Assembly: GCA_024229195.1 (NCBI GenBank)
Contig: JAAESS010000081.1
Coordinates: forward strand, 1-44,931
Source of the DNA: Flavobacteriales bacterium
GTDB taxonomy: Bacteria; Bacteroidota; Bacteroidia; Flavobacteriales; Flavobacteriaceae
DNA: 44,931 nt
Direction of reading: 5' to 3'
Position 1 is the first letter of the stretch. Every line of letters starts with the position of its first letter. The position numbers and the translations under genes were made by a program. Below, in pieces: positions 1 through 7,449 of this stretch. The notes below the pieces were generated by a model that was not told the origin of the DNA, did not search any database, and saw only the letters and a list, made by a program, of their open reading frames with translations.

Positions 1-78
1 ATAGTATGATGAAAATCATAAAAATTTCTGGGTCTATCTTCTATTTTTACTTTTCTTAATCCTTGAAACGAAGTCTGC

Positions 79-1692
79 ATGAAAAAATTAGTTCTTGGTA
101 ATCAAGCGTTGGCACAAGGTGCCATTGACTCCGGTATATCAGGGGTTTATGCATATCCAGGAACACCTTCTACAGAAATAACCCAATACATCCAAAAATC
201 AAAAATTGCAAAAGAATTAGGTATTCATTGTAGCTGGTCGGTCAACGAAAAAACAGCCATGGAGGCTGCTTTAGGTATGTCTTATTGCGGAAAAAGAGCT
301 CTTACTGTCATGAAACATGTAGGGCTTAATGTAGCTTCAGATGTATTTATGAATATGGCTGTTTCAGGAATCAATGGAGGGTTGGTGGTGGTTGTAGCAG
401 ATGATCCGTCAATGCACTCTTCACAAAACGAACAAGACTCTCGCTTTTATGGAAAATTTGCGAAAGTACCTATATTGGAACCATCCAATCAGCAGGAGGC
501 TTACAATATGATGCATTATGCATTCGATCTTTCTGAAGACACTCAACTTCCTGTCTTATTAAGATTAGTAACCAGATTGTCACATTCCCGATCAGGAGTT
601 ACCTTCAAAGAAAGAAGGGCTCAGAATGGTATTCAATTACCCATAAATACGGATCGATTTGCACTGATTCCATCAAATGCTCGAAAACAATATGACAAAT
701 TAGTTTGCAAAAAACAGGACCTTTTAGAGGCTTCGGAGAAATCTCCTTTTAATAAACTTGGCCAACACAAGGACCGTTCATTAGGAATTGTTGCCTGCGG
801 TATAGGCTTTAATTATGTGATGGAAAATCTGGCCGATGACTTAGAGTTCTTTTCCTTACTTAAAATTTCACAATACCCTGTGCCAAAAAAAAAACTAAAA
901 AAATTATATGAGGATTCTGATGAAGTTTTGGTAGTTGAAGAAGGATATCCATTGGTTGAAGAACTCATTCATGACTATTTTGAACAAGATCCAAAAATTA
1001 CCGGAAAACTTAGTGGCCACCTTCCATTAACAGGAGAGTTAACGCCAAATATTGTTGCTAAAGCAATTGGTTTATACCGTAAGGAACCGGCTCCGGTTTC
1101 GGATCTTGTAGTGGCAAGACCTCCTCAATTATGCGAAGGATGTGGTCATATTGACCTTTTTAAAGTCATACAAGAAATACTCCCTGAAATAGGGCAAAAA
1201 AAAGTTTTTGGAGACATCGGATGTTACGCTCTTGGTGCATTGGCTCCTCTGAACACCGTTAATACTTTGATAGACATGGGAGCTTCAATTACCATGGCCA
1301 AAGGAGCAGCAGATGCAGGAATAGAAAATGCCATTGCCATTATCGGCGATTCCACCTTTACACATTCAGGAATGACAGGATTACTGGAAGCCGTGAATGA
1401 TAGGTCGCCAATTACTGTAATCATTTCAGATAACTCTACAGTAGCCATGACAGGCGCTCAGGATTCGGCAGCCACTGGTCGATTAAGAGAAATTTGCCTC
1501 GGGCTTGGAGTAGATCCTAATCATTTAAAAATGATGGTGCCCTTAAAAAAGAATTTTGATAAAAATCTCGAGCTATTGAGAAAGGAAATTAATTATCAAA
1601 ATGTATCCGTTATCATATCGGAAAGGCCCTGCGTAAGGCTAAGCAGGGACAGCAAAGAAAAGATCAAACAAAAAATAGCCTCACTTAACTAA
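79..1692 (+). CDS. iorA: Indolepyruvate:ferredoxin oxidoreductase, alpha subunit (no ferredoxin tail)
   Basis: This 537-residue protein fits the IorA family, which decarboxylates aryl-pyruvates to aryl-acetyl-CoA using thiamine diphosphate and passes electrons to ferredoxin. The N-terminal half is the pyrimidine-binding domain (motif YPGTPSTEI near residue 26). The C-terminal half is the TPP-binding domain, with CEGCGH at 352-357 and the GDS...DN thiamine signature at 423-425 and 451-452. The protein stops soon after the SERPC segment. Archaeal IorA continues there into a ferredoxin domain with two [4Fe-4S] clusters; no such cysteines exist here, so electrons must leave by another route. iorB follows after 9 bp, so the two form an operon. 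Substrate range (indole-, phenyl- or hydroxyphenylpyruvate) cannot be read from sequence. The ATG at 79 fits the family N-terminus. Confidence 0.88.
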   Translation: MKKLVLGNQALAQGAIDSGISGVYAYPGTPSTEITQYIQKSKIAKELGIHCSWSVNEKTAMEAALGMSYCGKRALTVMKHVGLNVASDVFMNMAVSGINGGLVVVVADDPSMHSSQNEQDSRFYGKFAKVPILEPSNQQEAYNMMHYAFDLSEDTQLPVLLRLVTRLSHSRSGVTFKERRAQNGIQLPINTDRFALIPSNARKQYDKLVCKKQDLLEASEKSPFNKLGQHKDRSLGIVACGIGFNYVMENLADDLEFFSLLKISQYPVPKKKLKKLYEDSDEVLVVEEGYPLVEELIHDYFEQDPKITGKLSGHLPLTGELTPNIVAKAIGLYRKEPAPVSDLVVARPPQLCEGCGHIDLFKVIQEILPEIGQKKVFGDIGCYALGALAPLNTVNTLIDMGASITMAKGAADAGIENAIAIIGDSTFTHSGMTGLLEAVNDRSPITVIISDNSTVAMTGAQDSAATGRLREICLGLGVDPNHLKMMVPLKKNFDKNLELLRKEINYQNVSVIISERPCVRLSRDSKEKIKQKIASLN

Positions 1693-1701
1693 ATCCATAT
1701 T

Positions 1702-2295
1702 ATGAAGTCTAATATCATCTTATCCGGCGTTGGTGGACAAGGTATCCTTACCCTGGCTTCCATCATTGATACTGCAGCACTGTATCAAAATCTATTTGTT
1801 AAACAATCTGAAGTTCATGGAATGAGCCAGCGAGGCGGGGCCGTGCAATGCCATGTCAGGTTATCAGATAAGCAGATTTACTCTGACCTGATTCCTGAAG
1901 GGGAAACGGACCTGATCTTATCAGCAGAACCAATGGAGCTTTTACGACATATACCGAATCTTAAAAAAAATGGTTGGATCATTACTGATTCAAGCACTTT
2001 TGAAAATATCGTAAACTATCCTGACAAACACGAATTATACAAACAGATAAAAACACATTGGAACCATATCATTATCAATGCTAAAAGTTGTGCAAAAGAG
2101 ATGGGTAACTCCAAGATCTGCAATATGATATTGCTCGGTGCCGCTGCTGAACACCTACCAATTGAGGAAGAAAAATTCATTCAGGCCATCAGGCATTTTT
2201 TCAAAGAAAAAAGTGAAAAATTAATTCTAAAAAATATTGAGGCCTTTAAAGGAGGGCAAAAAAAGGCAAAAGCCTTTATTGATTTTCCCTCCTAA
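1702..2295 (+). CDS. iorB: Indolepyruvate:ferredoxin oxidoreductase, beta subunit
   Basis: This 197-residue protein is the gamma-type subunit domain of the 2-oxoacid:ferredoxin oxidoreductase family. The N-terminus has the expected GVGGQGILT glycine motif (residues 9-17), and VHGMSQRGGAVQ follows near residue 39. The length matches other stand-alone IorB proteins. It lies 9 bp behind iorA and surely forms the IorAB complex with it. Its last 20 bases overlap the 3' end of the convergent aminotransferase gene, so the two transcripts are antisense at their tails. Confidence 0.88.
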   Translation: MKSNIILSGVGGQGILTLASIIDTAALYQNLFVKQSEVHGMSQRGGAVQCHVRLSDKQIYSDLIPEGETDLILSAEPMELLRHIPNLKKNGWIITDSSTFENIVNYPDKHELYKQIKTHWNHIIINAKSCAKEMGNSKICNMILLGAAAEHLPIEEEKFIQAIRHFFKEKSEKLILKNIEAFKGGQKKAKAFIDFPS

Positions 2296-3508
2296 ATTCG
2301 AGGTTTTCAACGTCCCTAATATGATCCTGAATAACTTGTGAAAGAAGTATTACTCCTTTCTCTATGGTATCTTTTGGCATATTCGAAAAAGATAGTCTAA
2401 TATGGTCATCTTTGTGGTTTTCCGGATCAAAGGTTCTACCGGTTACGAATACAACTCCTTTTTTTAAGCAGTCTGTAAATAAGCTGGATGCCTTTACTTG
2501 CTGGGGTAAGCTCAGCCATATATAAAATCCGCCACGTGGCTCTACCCAATTGATGCCTTTTGGCATATGCGTCTTAAGACTTTCCTGAAGGAGTATCTTT
2601 CTTTCGCTGTATTCTTTTCTTAAGAACTTGAGATAAGGTTCCAAATAGCCTCCTGTAATGAATTCAGTCGCCAAAATTTGCATAAAATTGGAGGTACAGG
2701 CATCAAGCGCCTGCTTTATCGACTCTGCTTTATCGAATATTTCAAAGGATGACAACATATAACCTAAACGGAAACCAGGGCCGAGAATCTTTGAAAAGGA
2801 CCCTGTATAAATGATCTCTACCTCATAGCCCTCAAATGATTTTATAGGCTTGGTGAGCCCTTTATCTTTGCGATCAAAATAGAGATCACCATAGGCATCG
2901 TCTTCGATCAAAATAATATCTGTTCCCGATAAAACACTGAGCAGCTCCTTCCTCCTCTCCTCGGTATAAATGATACCGGCAGGATTGTGAAAATTAGGGG
3001 TGATATAAAGAAATTTTGGCGGCTTATTTAATGTTTCAATAGCATTTTTTAGAAACTGAATATCAATTCCTTCGCTATCAATAGGTATGCTTACGATCTT
3101 TGCTCCATATGTCTCAAATACAGAAATGGCACCAACAAAACAAGGACTCTCAGTTAAAATAACATCTCCCTCATTCACGAATTCCTGCGTGATAATACTT
3201 ATGGCCTGCAAGGAACCTGTGGTAATCAAAACTTTATCGGTTTTTGCAGGTAACCCTTTCCTGAGCATTAATTTTTGGAGAGACCTTACCAAAGGTGGAT
3301 ACCCTGTTGTTGGGCCGTACTGAAAACAAAGTTTCTTTATATCATCATTTAAATTATTATAAATTTCGTCTATTTCCGAAACTGGGAACAGATCATTATT
3401 TGGCATTCCACCGGCAAAAGAAATCATACCCTCACCGGAAGATTGTTTCATTAATAATTTAATGTCTTCCGAGTGCATGGAATTTACGGTTCTTGAGAAT
3501 GCATACAT
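2276..3508 (-). CDS. PLP-dependent class I aminotransferase (LysN/2-aminoadipate-like)
   Basis: This 410-residue fold-type I aminotransferase resembles the 2-aminoadipate/multi-substrate group, the catalytic half of MocR regulators without a DNA-binding domain. Visible motifs are FAGGMPNNDLFP near the N-terminus, TPNFHNPAG (substrate/PLP asparagine), EDDAYGDL, and the PLP-lysine motif GSFSKILGPGFRLGY. Such enzymes often accept aromatic and branched amino acids with 2-oxoglutarate. It sits between iorAB and the ADP-forming acyl-CoA synthetase, diverging from the latter across 121 bp. I infer that it supplies the 2-oxoacids used by IorAB. The exact substrate is unknown. The start ATG has no Shine-Dalgarno sequence, as is usual here. 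Confidence 0.85.
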   Translation of the reverse strand: MYAFSRTVNSMHSEDIKLLMKQSSGEGMISFAGGMPNNDLFPVSEIDEIYNNLNDDIKKLCFQYGPTTGYPPLVRSLQKLMLRKGLPAKTDKVLITTGSLQAISIITQEFVNEGDVILTESPCFVGAISVFETYGAKIVSIPIDSEGIDIQFLKNAIETLNKPPKFLYITPNFHNPAGIIYTEERRKELLSVLSGTDIILIEDDAYGDLYFDRKDKGLTKPIKSFEGYEVEIIYTGSFSKILGPGFRLGYMLSSFEIFDKAESIKQALDACTSNFMQILATEFITGGYLEPYLKFLRKEYSERKILLQESLKTHMPKGINWVEPRGGFYIWLSLPQQVKASSLFTDCLKKGVVFVTGRTFDPENHKDDHIRLSFSNMPKDTIEKGVILLSQVIQDHIRDVENLEFRRENQ

Positions 3509-3629
3509 ACGATCTTCACTTAATTTTACTACTCAAAGTAAGCACATTTTGAACGTAAAAGACTTGATAAATATCATCTAATGAGTCATTTTTTTTAACT
3601 TATTTTACTTAGACGAATAATGCATTTAA

Positions 3630-5687
3630 ATGTTGCACGAAAAACTACTCAGACCTGCGAGCATTGCAGTCATTGGAGGATCTGATCATATTGACCATAT
3701 AGGAGGAAGTGTTCTGAAAAACCTGATTGATCAGGGATTTAAAGGTCAACTATTCGTTGTCAATCCAAAAAAAGATAGGGTTCAAGGCATCACTTCTTTG
3801 AAGAATGTATCATTTTTACCACAAATAGATCTCGCCATTATAGCCATCCCGGCTGATGATATACTTGCAAGTGTCAGAGAATTAATTGCAAAAAAAGAAA
3901 CCAAAGGATTTATCATTTATGCTGCTGGTTTTTCAGAACTTGACGATAGTGGTGCTTCGTTGGAAAAACAGATCGCAGACGAGATAAGTGCTTCAGGAGG
4001 TAGCTTGTTAGGACCAAATAACATCGGAATGATCAATCAACATTATGCCGGGATTTTCACCAGACCTCTTCCTTTGATAGACAGAACAGGACTGGATTTC
4101 ATTTCAGCTTCTGGTGCAACGGCCGTTTTCACCCTGGAAGCAGCTCAACAGATTGGTTTGCGTTTTTCAAATCTCTTTACAGTAGGAAACAGCGCACAAA
4201 TAGGGGTTGAAGATATTTTGGAGCACCTTGATAAAACCTTCAATAGCAAAAAAGGCAGCCCCGTTAAAATGCTGTATTTAGAAGATTTAAAAAACCCAAA
4301 AAAATTACTCAAACATGCCTTATCACTGAGGCAAAAAGGATGCTCGATCATTGCATTAAAATCTGGGGTCACTGAAAAAGGAAATGCAGCAGCAGCATCT
4401 CATACCGGAGCAATGGCCAATTCTGATCTTTTTGTGCAAGCCTTATTCGACAAAGCCGGTATCATAAGATGTAAGAGCAGATATGAACTGATTACCCTTG
4501 GTGCAATCTTGCAAACAACCCATCTAAAACTTAAGAATTTTGCTGTGATCACGCATGCAGGGGGTCCGGGAGTGATTGTAACAGACACCCTATCAGAAAA
4601 TGGATTAGTTGTTCCTGATCTAGACGAGAATCATCGAAATACGATTGCCCGGCAATTATATCCCGGAGCTGCAACTGCAAATCCAATAGACATTCTCGCA
4701 ACCGGTACAGCCGGGCAGTTAGAAAAGGTAATCAACTATTGTGAAAATGAGCTATCCGAGATCGATGCCATGATCATTATTTTTGGAAGTCCCGGATTAG
4801 GAAGTGTTAACGAGGCCTATGAGGTGATCCATCAGATGATCAAAAAATGCCGTAAACCTATATTTCCTATTTTTCCTTCAGTGGTAAATGTAAAAAATGA
4901 GATTGCTGAGTTTATCAAAAAGGGTCATATGGCGTTTTCAGATGAATATAGTTTTTCATCATGTCTTGCCAAAGTGATGGGCAACCAGCCTCCAATGAGC
5001 GATTCTGGCCTGAATCCGATTCCTGATCAGGTAAAAATAAGGTCACTGATCAATTCTTTCTCTGATGGTTTCTTGGAGCCCGATAAAGCCCATCAATTAT
5101 TAGAACATTTTGGGATTCCTGTGGCCAAACAAGTCCTGATAAAATCAGAAAATCAACTATTGAAAGCAACCAAAGATTTCAATTATCCTGTGGTTCAAAA
5201 AGTAGTTGGACCTCTCCATAAAAGTGATCATGACGGGGTCCTTATCAATGTCTCAAGTGATGACGAATTGATTGCTAACTACCGAAGATTGATACAGAAT
5301 AAAGAGGTTACAGAAATTTTGATTCAAGAAATGATCAAGGGTAAAGAAGTTTTTATCGGTGCCAAAAGGGAAGCCTCTTTCCCTCCTTTGATCATGTGTG
5401 GATCGGGAGGAATCTATATAGAAGCCTTGAAAGACTATACGAGTGTTTTGGCCCCAATTGATAGGTCTGAGGCAATAAATATGGTTGATCAACTTCGAAT
5501 AAAACCAATCCTTATGGGGATGCGAGGTGAACCTTCCTGTAATTTAGAAGCCCTTTATGATGCCCTTGAAAAAGTATCTAAGCTAATGCAGCTAGTTCCT
5601 GAAATCACAGAATTAGATCTCAATCCATTGATTTTGAATAAACAGGATATTGTTGCAGTGGATATTCGGATAAGAATTGAAAAATAA
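3630..5687 (+). CDS. ADP-forming acyl-CoA synthetase, fused alpha-beta
   Basis: This 685-residue NDP-forming acyl-CoA synthetase hydrolyses the thioester (acetyl-CoA or aryl/acyl-CoA + ADP + Pi to acid + ATP + CoA). In order it has a CoA-binding Rossmann domain (about 1-130), two succinyl-CoA-ligase-like flavodoxin domains (about 150-450) and a C-terminal ATP-grasp domain (about 465-685). The catalytic phospho-histidine is in the ASHTGAMANSD motif at H258. In many archaea alpha and beta are separate; here they are fused, as in many bacteria. Together with iorAB and the aminotransferase it completes a peptide-fermentation path known from Pyrococcus (amino acid to 2-oxoacid to acyl-CoA to acid + ATP). 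A protein acetyltransferase (Pat) is excluded because there is no GNAT domain. Confidence 0.87.
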   Translation: MLHEKLLRPASIAVIGGSDHIDHIGGSVLKNLIDQGFKGQLFVVNPKKDRVQGITSLKNVSFLPQIDLAIIAIPADDILASVRELIAKKETKGFIIYAAGFSELDDSGASLEKQIADEISASGGSLLGPNNIGMINQHYAGIFTRPLPLIDRTGLDFISASGATAVFTLEAAQQIGLRFSNLFTVGNSAQIGVEDILEHLDKTFNSKKGSPVKMLYLEDLKNPKKLLKHALSLRQKGCSIIALKSGVTEKGNAAAASHTGAMANSDLFVQALFDKAGIIRCKSRYELITLGAILQTTHLKLKNFAVITHAGGPGVIVTDTLSENGLVVPDLDENHRNTIARQLYPGAATANPIDILATGTAGQLEKVINYCENELSEIDAMIIIFGSPGLGSVNEAYEVIHQMIKKCRKPIFPIFPSVVNVKNEIAEFIKKGHMAFSDEYSFSSCLAKVMGNQPPMSDSGLNPIPDQVKIRSLINSFSDGFLEPDKAHQLLEHFGIPVAKQVLIKSENQLLKATKDFNYPVVQKVVGPLHKSDHDGVLINVSSDDELIANYRRLIQNKEVTEILIQEMIKGKEVFIGAKREASFPPLIMCGSGGIYIEALKDYTSVLAPIDRSEAINMVDQLRIKPILMGMRGEPSCNLEALYDALEKVSKLMQLVPEITELDLNPLILNKQDIVAVDIRIRIEK

Positions 5688-5691
5688 CAGA

Positions 5692-6813
5692 TCAAAGTTG
5701 AACTACTTCACCCCTGTCATCAGAAGTATCACTTCCTAAATAAAAAGAGCGGTCAACATAAACGATTCTTTTCTTCACATGCTGAATCAAAGGATTTGAA
5801 AAGGCCCCAACAATGTCTTTATAAGAGCAAAAACCACTGTCAAATAAAACCATCTCATTATCTTTTATTTCATCAGAAATTGATGTCAACCTGAATCCAT
5901 TAGAAGAGGGTAACTGTAACCTCAAATCCGATAAAAAGTCATCATTATCACTTATATAAACCCAATTTACCAATCTGGTTTGGGCCTTTGCTCGGCGGGG
6001 TACAGACATAGATTTTACAGAAATAATAGTATTGATCATGCTGTCAATCAAAACATATAGTGCCGCATTATTTGGAAAATGTTTCTTATAAAAAATACTA
6101 AGGGCTCCATAAAAATTTCGCAAGTAGAATTTATCTTTAACGGTACTTTCTCCTTTAAAATGTACAACTTTACATGTACCCACAAAGTGATTTTTATAAC
6201 CTGCCTTAGTAATGCGATAACTCAAATCAATATCTTCTCCATACATAAAGAAGTCCTCGTCAAAGCCACCTACTTCCTTATAGACCTTACTTTTAATGAA
6301 CATAAAAGCACCCGTCAGTATATCGATCTCCGCATTGGCATCTTTTTGAATATGATTGGCATAATAATACTTTGAATAACCTAAAAGCTTAGCACCAGCG
6401 ACCTTTAAATTCGGAAAATTTCGTTTACTTTCAGGGAGGAATTTTCCCGATCCATCAATAAAATGAACCCCTGCTGCACCAAATTGGGTTTGATTCTCAC
6501 TAAAATCTAACATTTCCGAGAGGGTTGTTTCATCCAGCACCGTGTCAGGGTTTAAAATCAGTAAATAATCTCCTTTAGCAACTGATGCACCTTTATTATT
6601 GGCTTTTGAAAACCCAAGATTCTCAGAATTTTGCAAAAGTTTTACCTCTGGGAATTCTTTTTGAAGCATCTCATTGCTGCCATCAGAAGAATTATTATCA
6701 ACAACGATGATCTCAACTTTTTCCATAATGTCAGAACTCAAAACACTGGCAATGCAGTTTTTTAAGAAATATTTAGCCTTATAATTGACAATGATAACTG
6801 AGATGCGTATCAA
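5692..6813 (-). CDS. Glycosyltransferase family 2 (rhamnosyltransferase-like), TTG start
   Basis: This 373-residue inverting GT-A glycosyltransferase probably adds a sugar to a lipid-linked polysaccharide or O-antigen at the inner membrane. It shows ISVIIVNYK at the N-terminus, VVDNNSSDGS, the DXD-region motif LNPDTV, and GGFDEDFFMYGEDIDLSYR, which is typical of WbbL-like enzymes. The C-terminal 100 residues are an extension of unknown role. No in-frame ATG lies between the upstream stop and the conserved first strand. The start is therefore taken as TTG at 6813-6811; the next Met (about residue 31) would delete the first strand. It converges with the acyl-CoA synthetase gene 4 bp away. No other glycan genes flank it. 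Confidence 0.85.
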   Translation of the reverse strand: MIRISVIIVNYKAKYFLKNCIASVLSSDIMEKVEIIVVDNNSSDGSNEMLQKEFPEVKLLQNSENLGFSKANNKGASVAKGDYLLILNPDTVLDETTLSEMLDFSENQTQFGAAGVHFIDGSGKFLPESKRNFPNLKVAGAKLLGYSKYYYANHIQKDANAEIDILTGAFMFIKSKVYKEVGGFDEDFFMYGEDIDLSYRITKAGYKNHFVGTCKVVHFKGESTVKDKFYLRNFYGALSIFYKKHFPNNAALYVLIDSMINTIISVKSMSVPRRAKAQTRLVNWVYISDNDDFLSDLRLQLPSSNGFRLTSISDEIKDNEMVLFDSGFCSYKDIVGAFSNPLIQHVKKRIVYVDRSFYLGSDTSDDRGEVVQL

Positions 6814-6870
6814 TCGGAGTTGGTTTTTGGTAAAAATATGACAATTTATTATTTAGTCAAGACTTAGCTC

Positions 6871-6878
6871 TATATTTG
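6871..6878 (+). promoter_or_regulatory. -7 promoter box TATATTTG
   Basis: The box matches the Bacteroidota -7 consensus TAnnTTTG exactly and ends 19 bp before the ATG of the 156-residue unknown gene. No convincing TTG -33 element is seen 17-23 bp upstream, so this rests on the -7 box and its position alone. Confidence 0.5.
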
Positions 6879-6897
6879 TGCAGTATAATCAGAGCAA

Positions 6898-7368
6898 ATG
6901 AAATCAGCTACCGTCAGAGAACTCAAAGCAGAACTTCAGGAAAGATCACCAAAGGAAATTCTTGACCTATGCTTACGTCTTTCTCGATTTAAAAAAGAAA
7001 ATAAGGAATTACTCACCTATTTACTTTTCGAATCTGGCGATGAACAAGGATATATTGAAAGTGTGAAGCAAGAGATCGATGCAAAATTTGAGCTCGTCAA
7101 TCTCAAAAGCCCGTATTTCATTAAAAAAAGTATTCGTGCGATATTGAATTACACAAAAAAATACATCCGTTATTCTCAAAGTAAGGAAACCGAATTGGAA
7201 TTGCTGATCTATTTTTGTCAAAAACTGAATACCTTCAAGCCTTCCATACATAGAAACAGAAAAGTAGAGACACTGTATTATCGCCTTGTTGAAGAATGTA
7301 AAAAGAAAACAAGGTTGTTGCATGAAGACCTGCAATATGATTACTTCCGTGAACTGGAAGATCTATAA
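6898..7368 (+). CDS. Conserved flavobacterial hypothetical protein
   Basis: I do not recognise a named family. The 156-residue product is soluble, lacks a signal peptide or membrane segment, and appears largely alpha-helical. It is rich in Lys, Glu and Leu, with regularly spaced basic patches (KKSIRAILNYTKKYIRY; RKVETLYYRLVEECKKK). Codon use and the TATATTTG box in front support a real gene. It stands alone between the divergent glycosyltransferase and the downstream peptidase gene, so context gives no function. Confidence 0.7.
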   Translation: MKSATVRELKAELQERSPKEILDLCLRLSRFKKENKELLTYLLFESGDEQGYIESVKQEIDAKFELVNLKSPYFIKKSIRAILNYTKKYIRYSQSKETELELLIYFCQKLNTFKPSIHRNRKVETLYYRLVEECKKKTRLLHEDLQYDYFRELEDL

Positions 7369-7449
7369 CATAAATTCACAGGTAAATAGAATATTCCTTC
7401 GGACTTTAGATCTTGTTTTTTTAACTTAGCAGGTCTAAAATTCACCTAC

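Noticed and set aside
3509-3629. Divergent promoters between aminotransferase and acyl-CoA synthetase genes
   Set aside because: Only a one-mismatch -7 box (TTACTTTG on the minus strand) was found and none on the plus strand, so no site is called.
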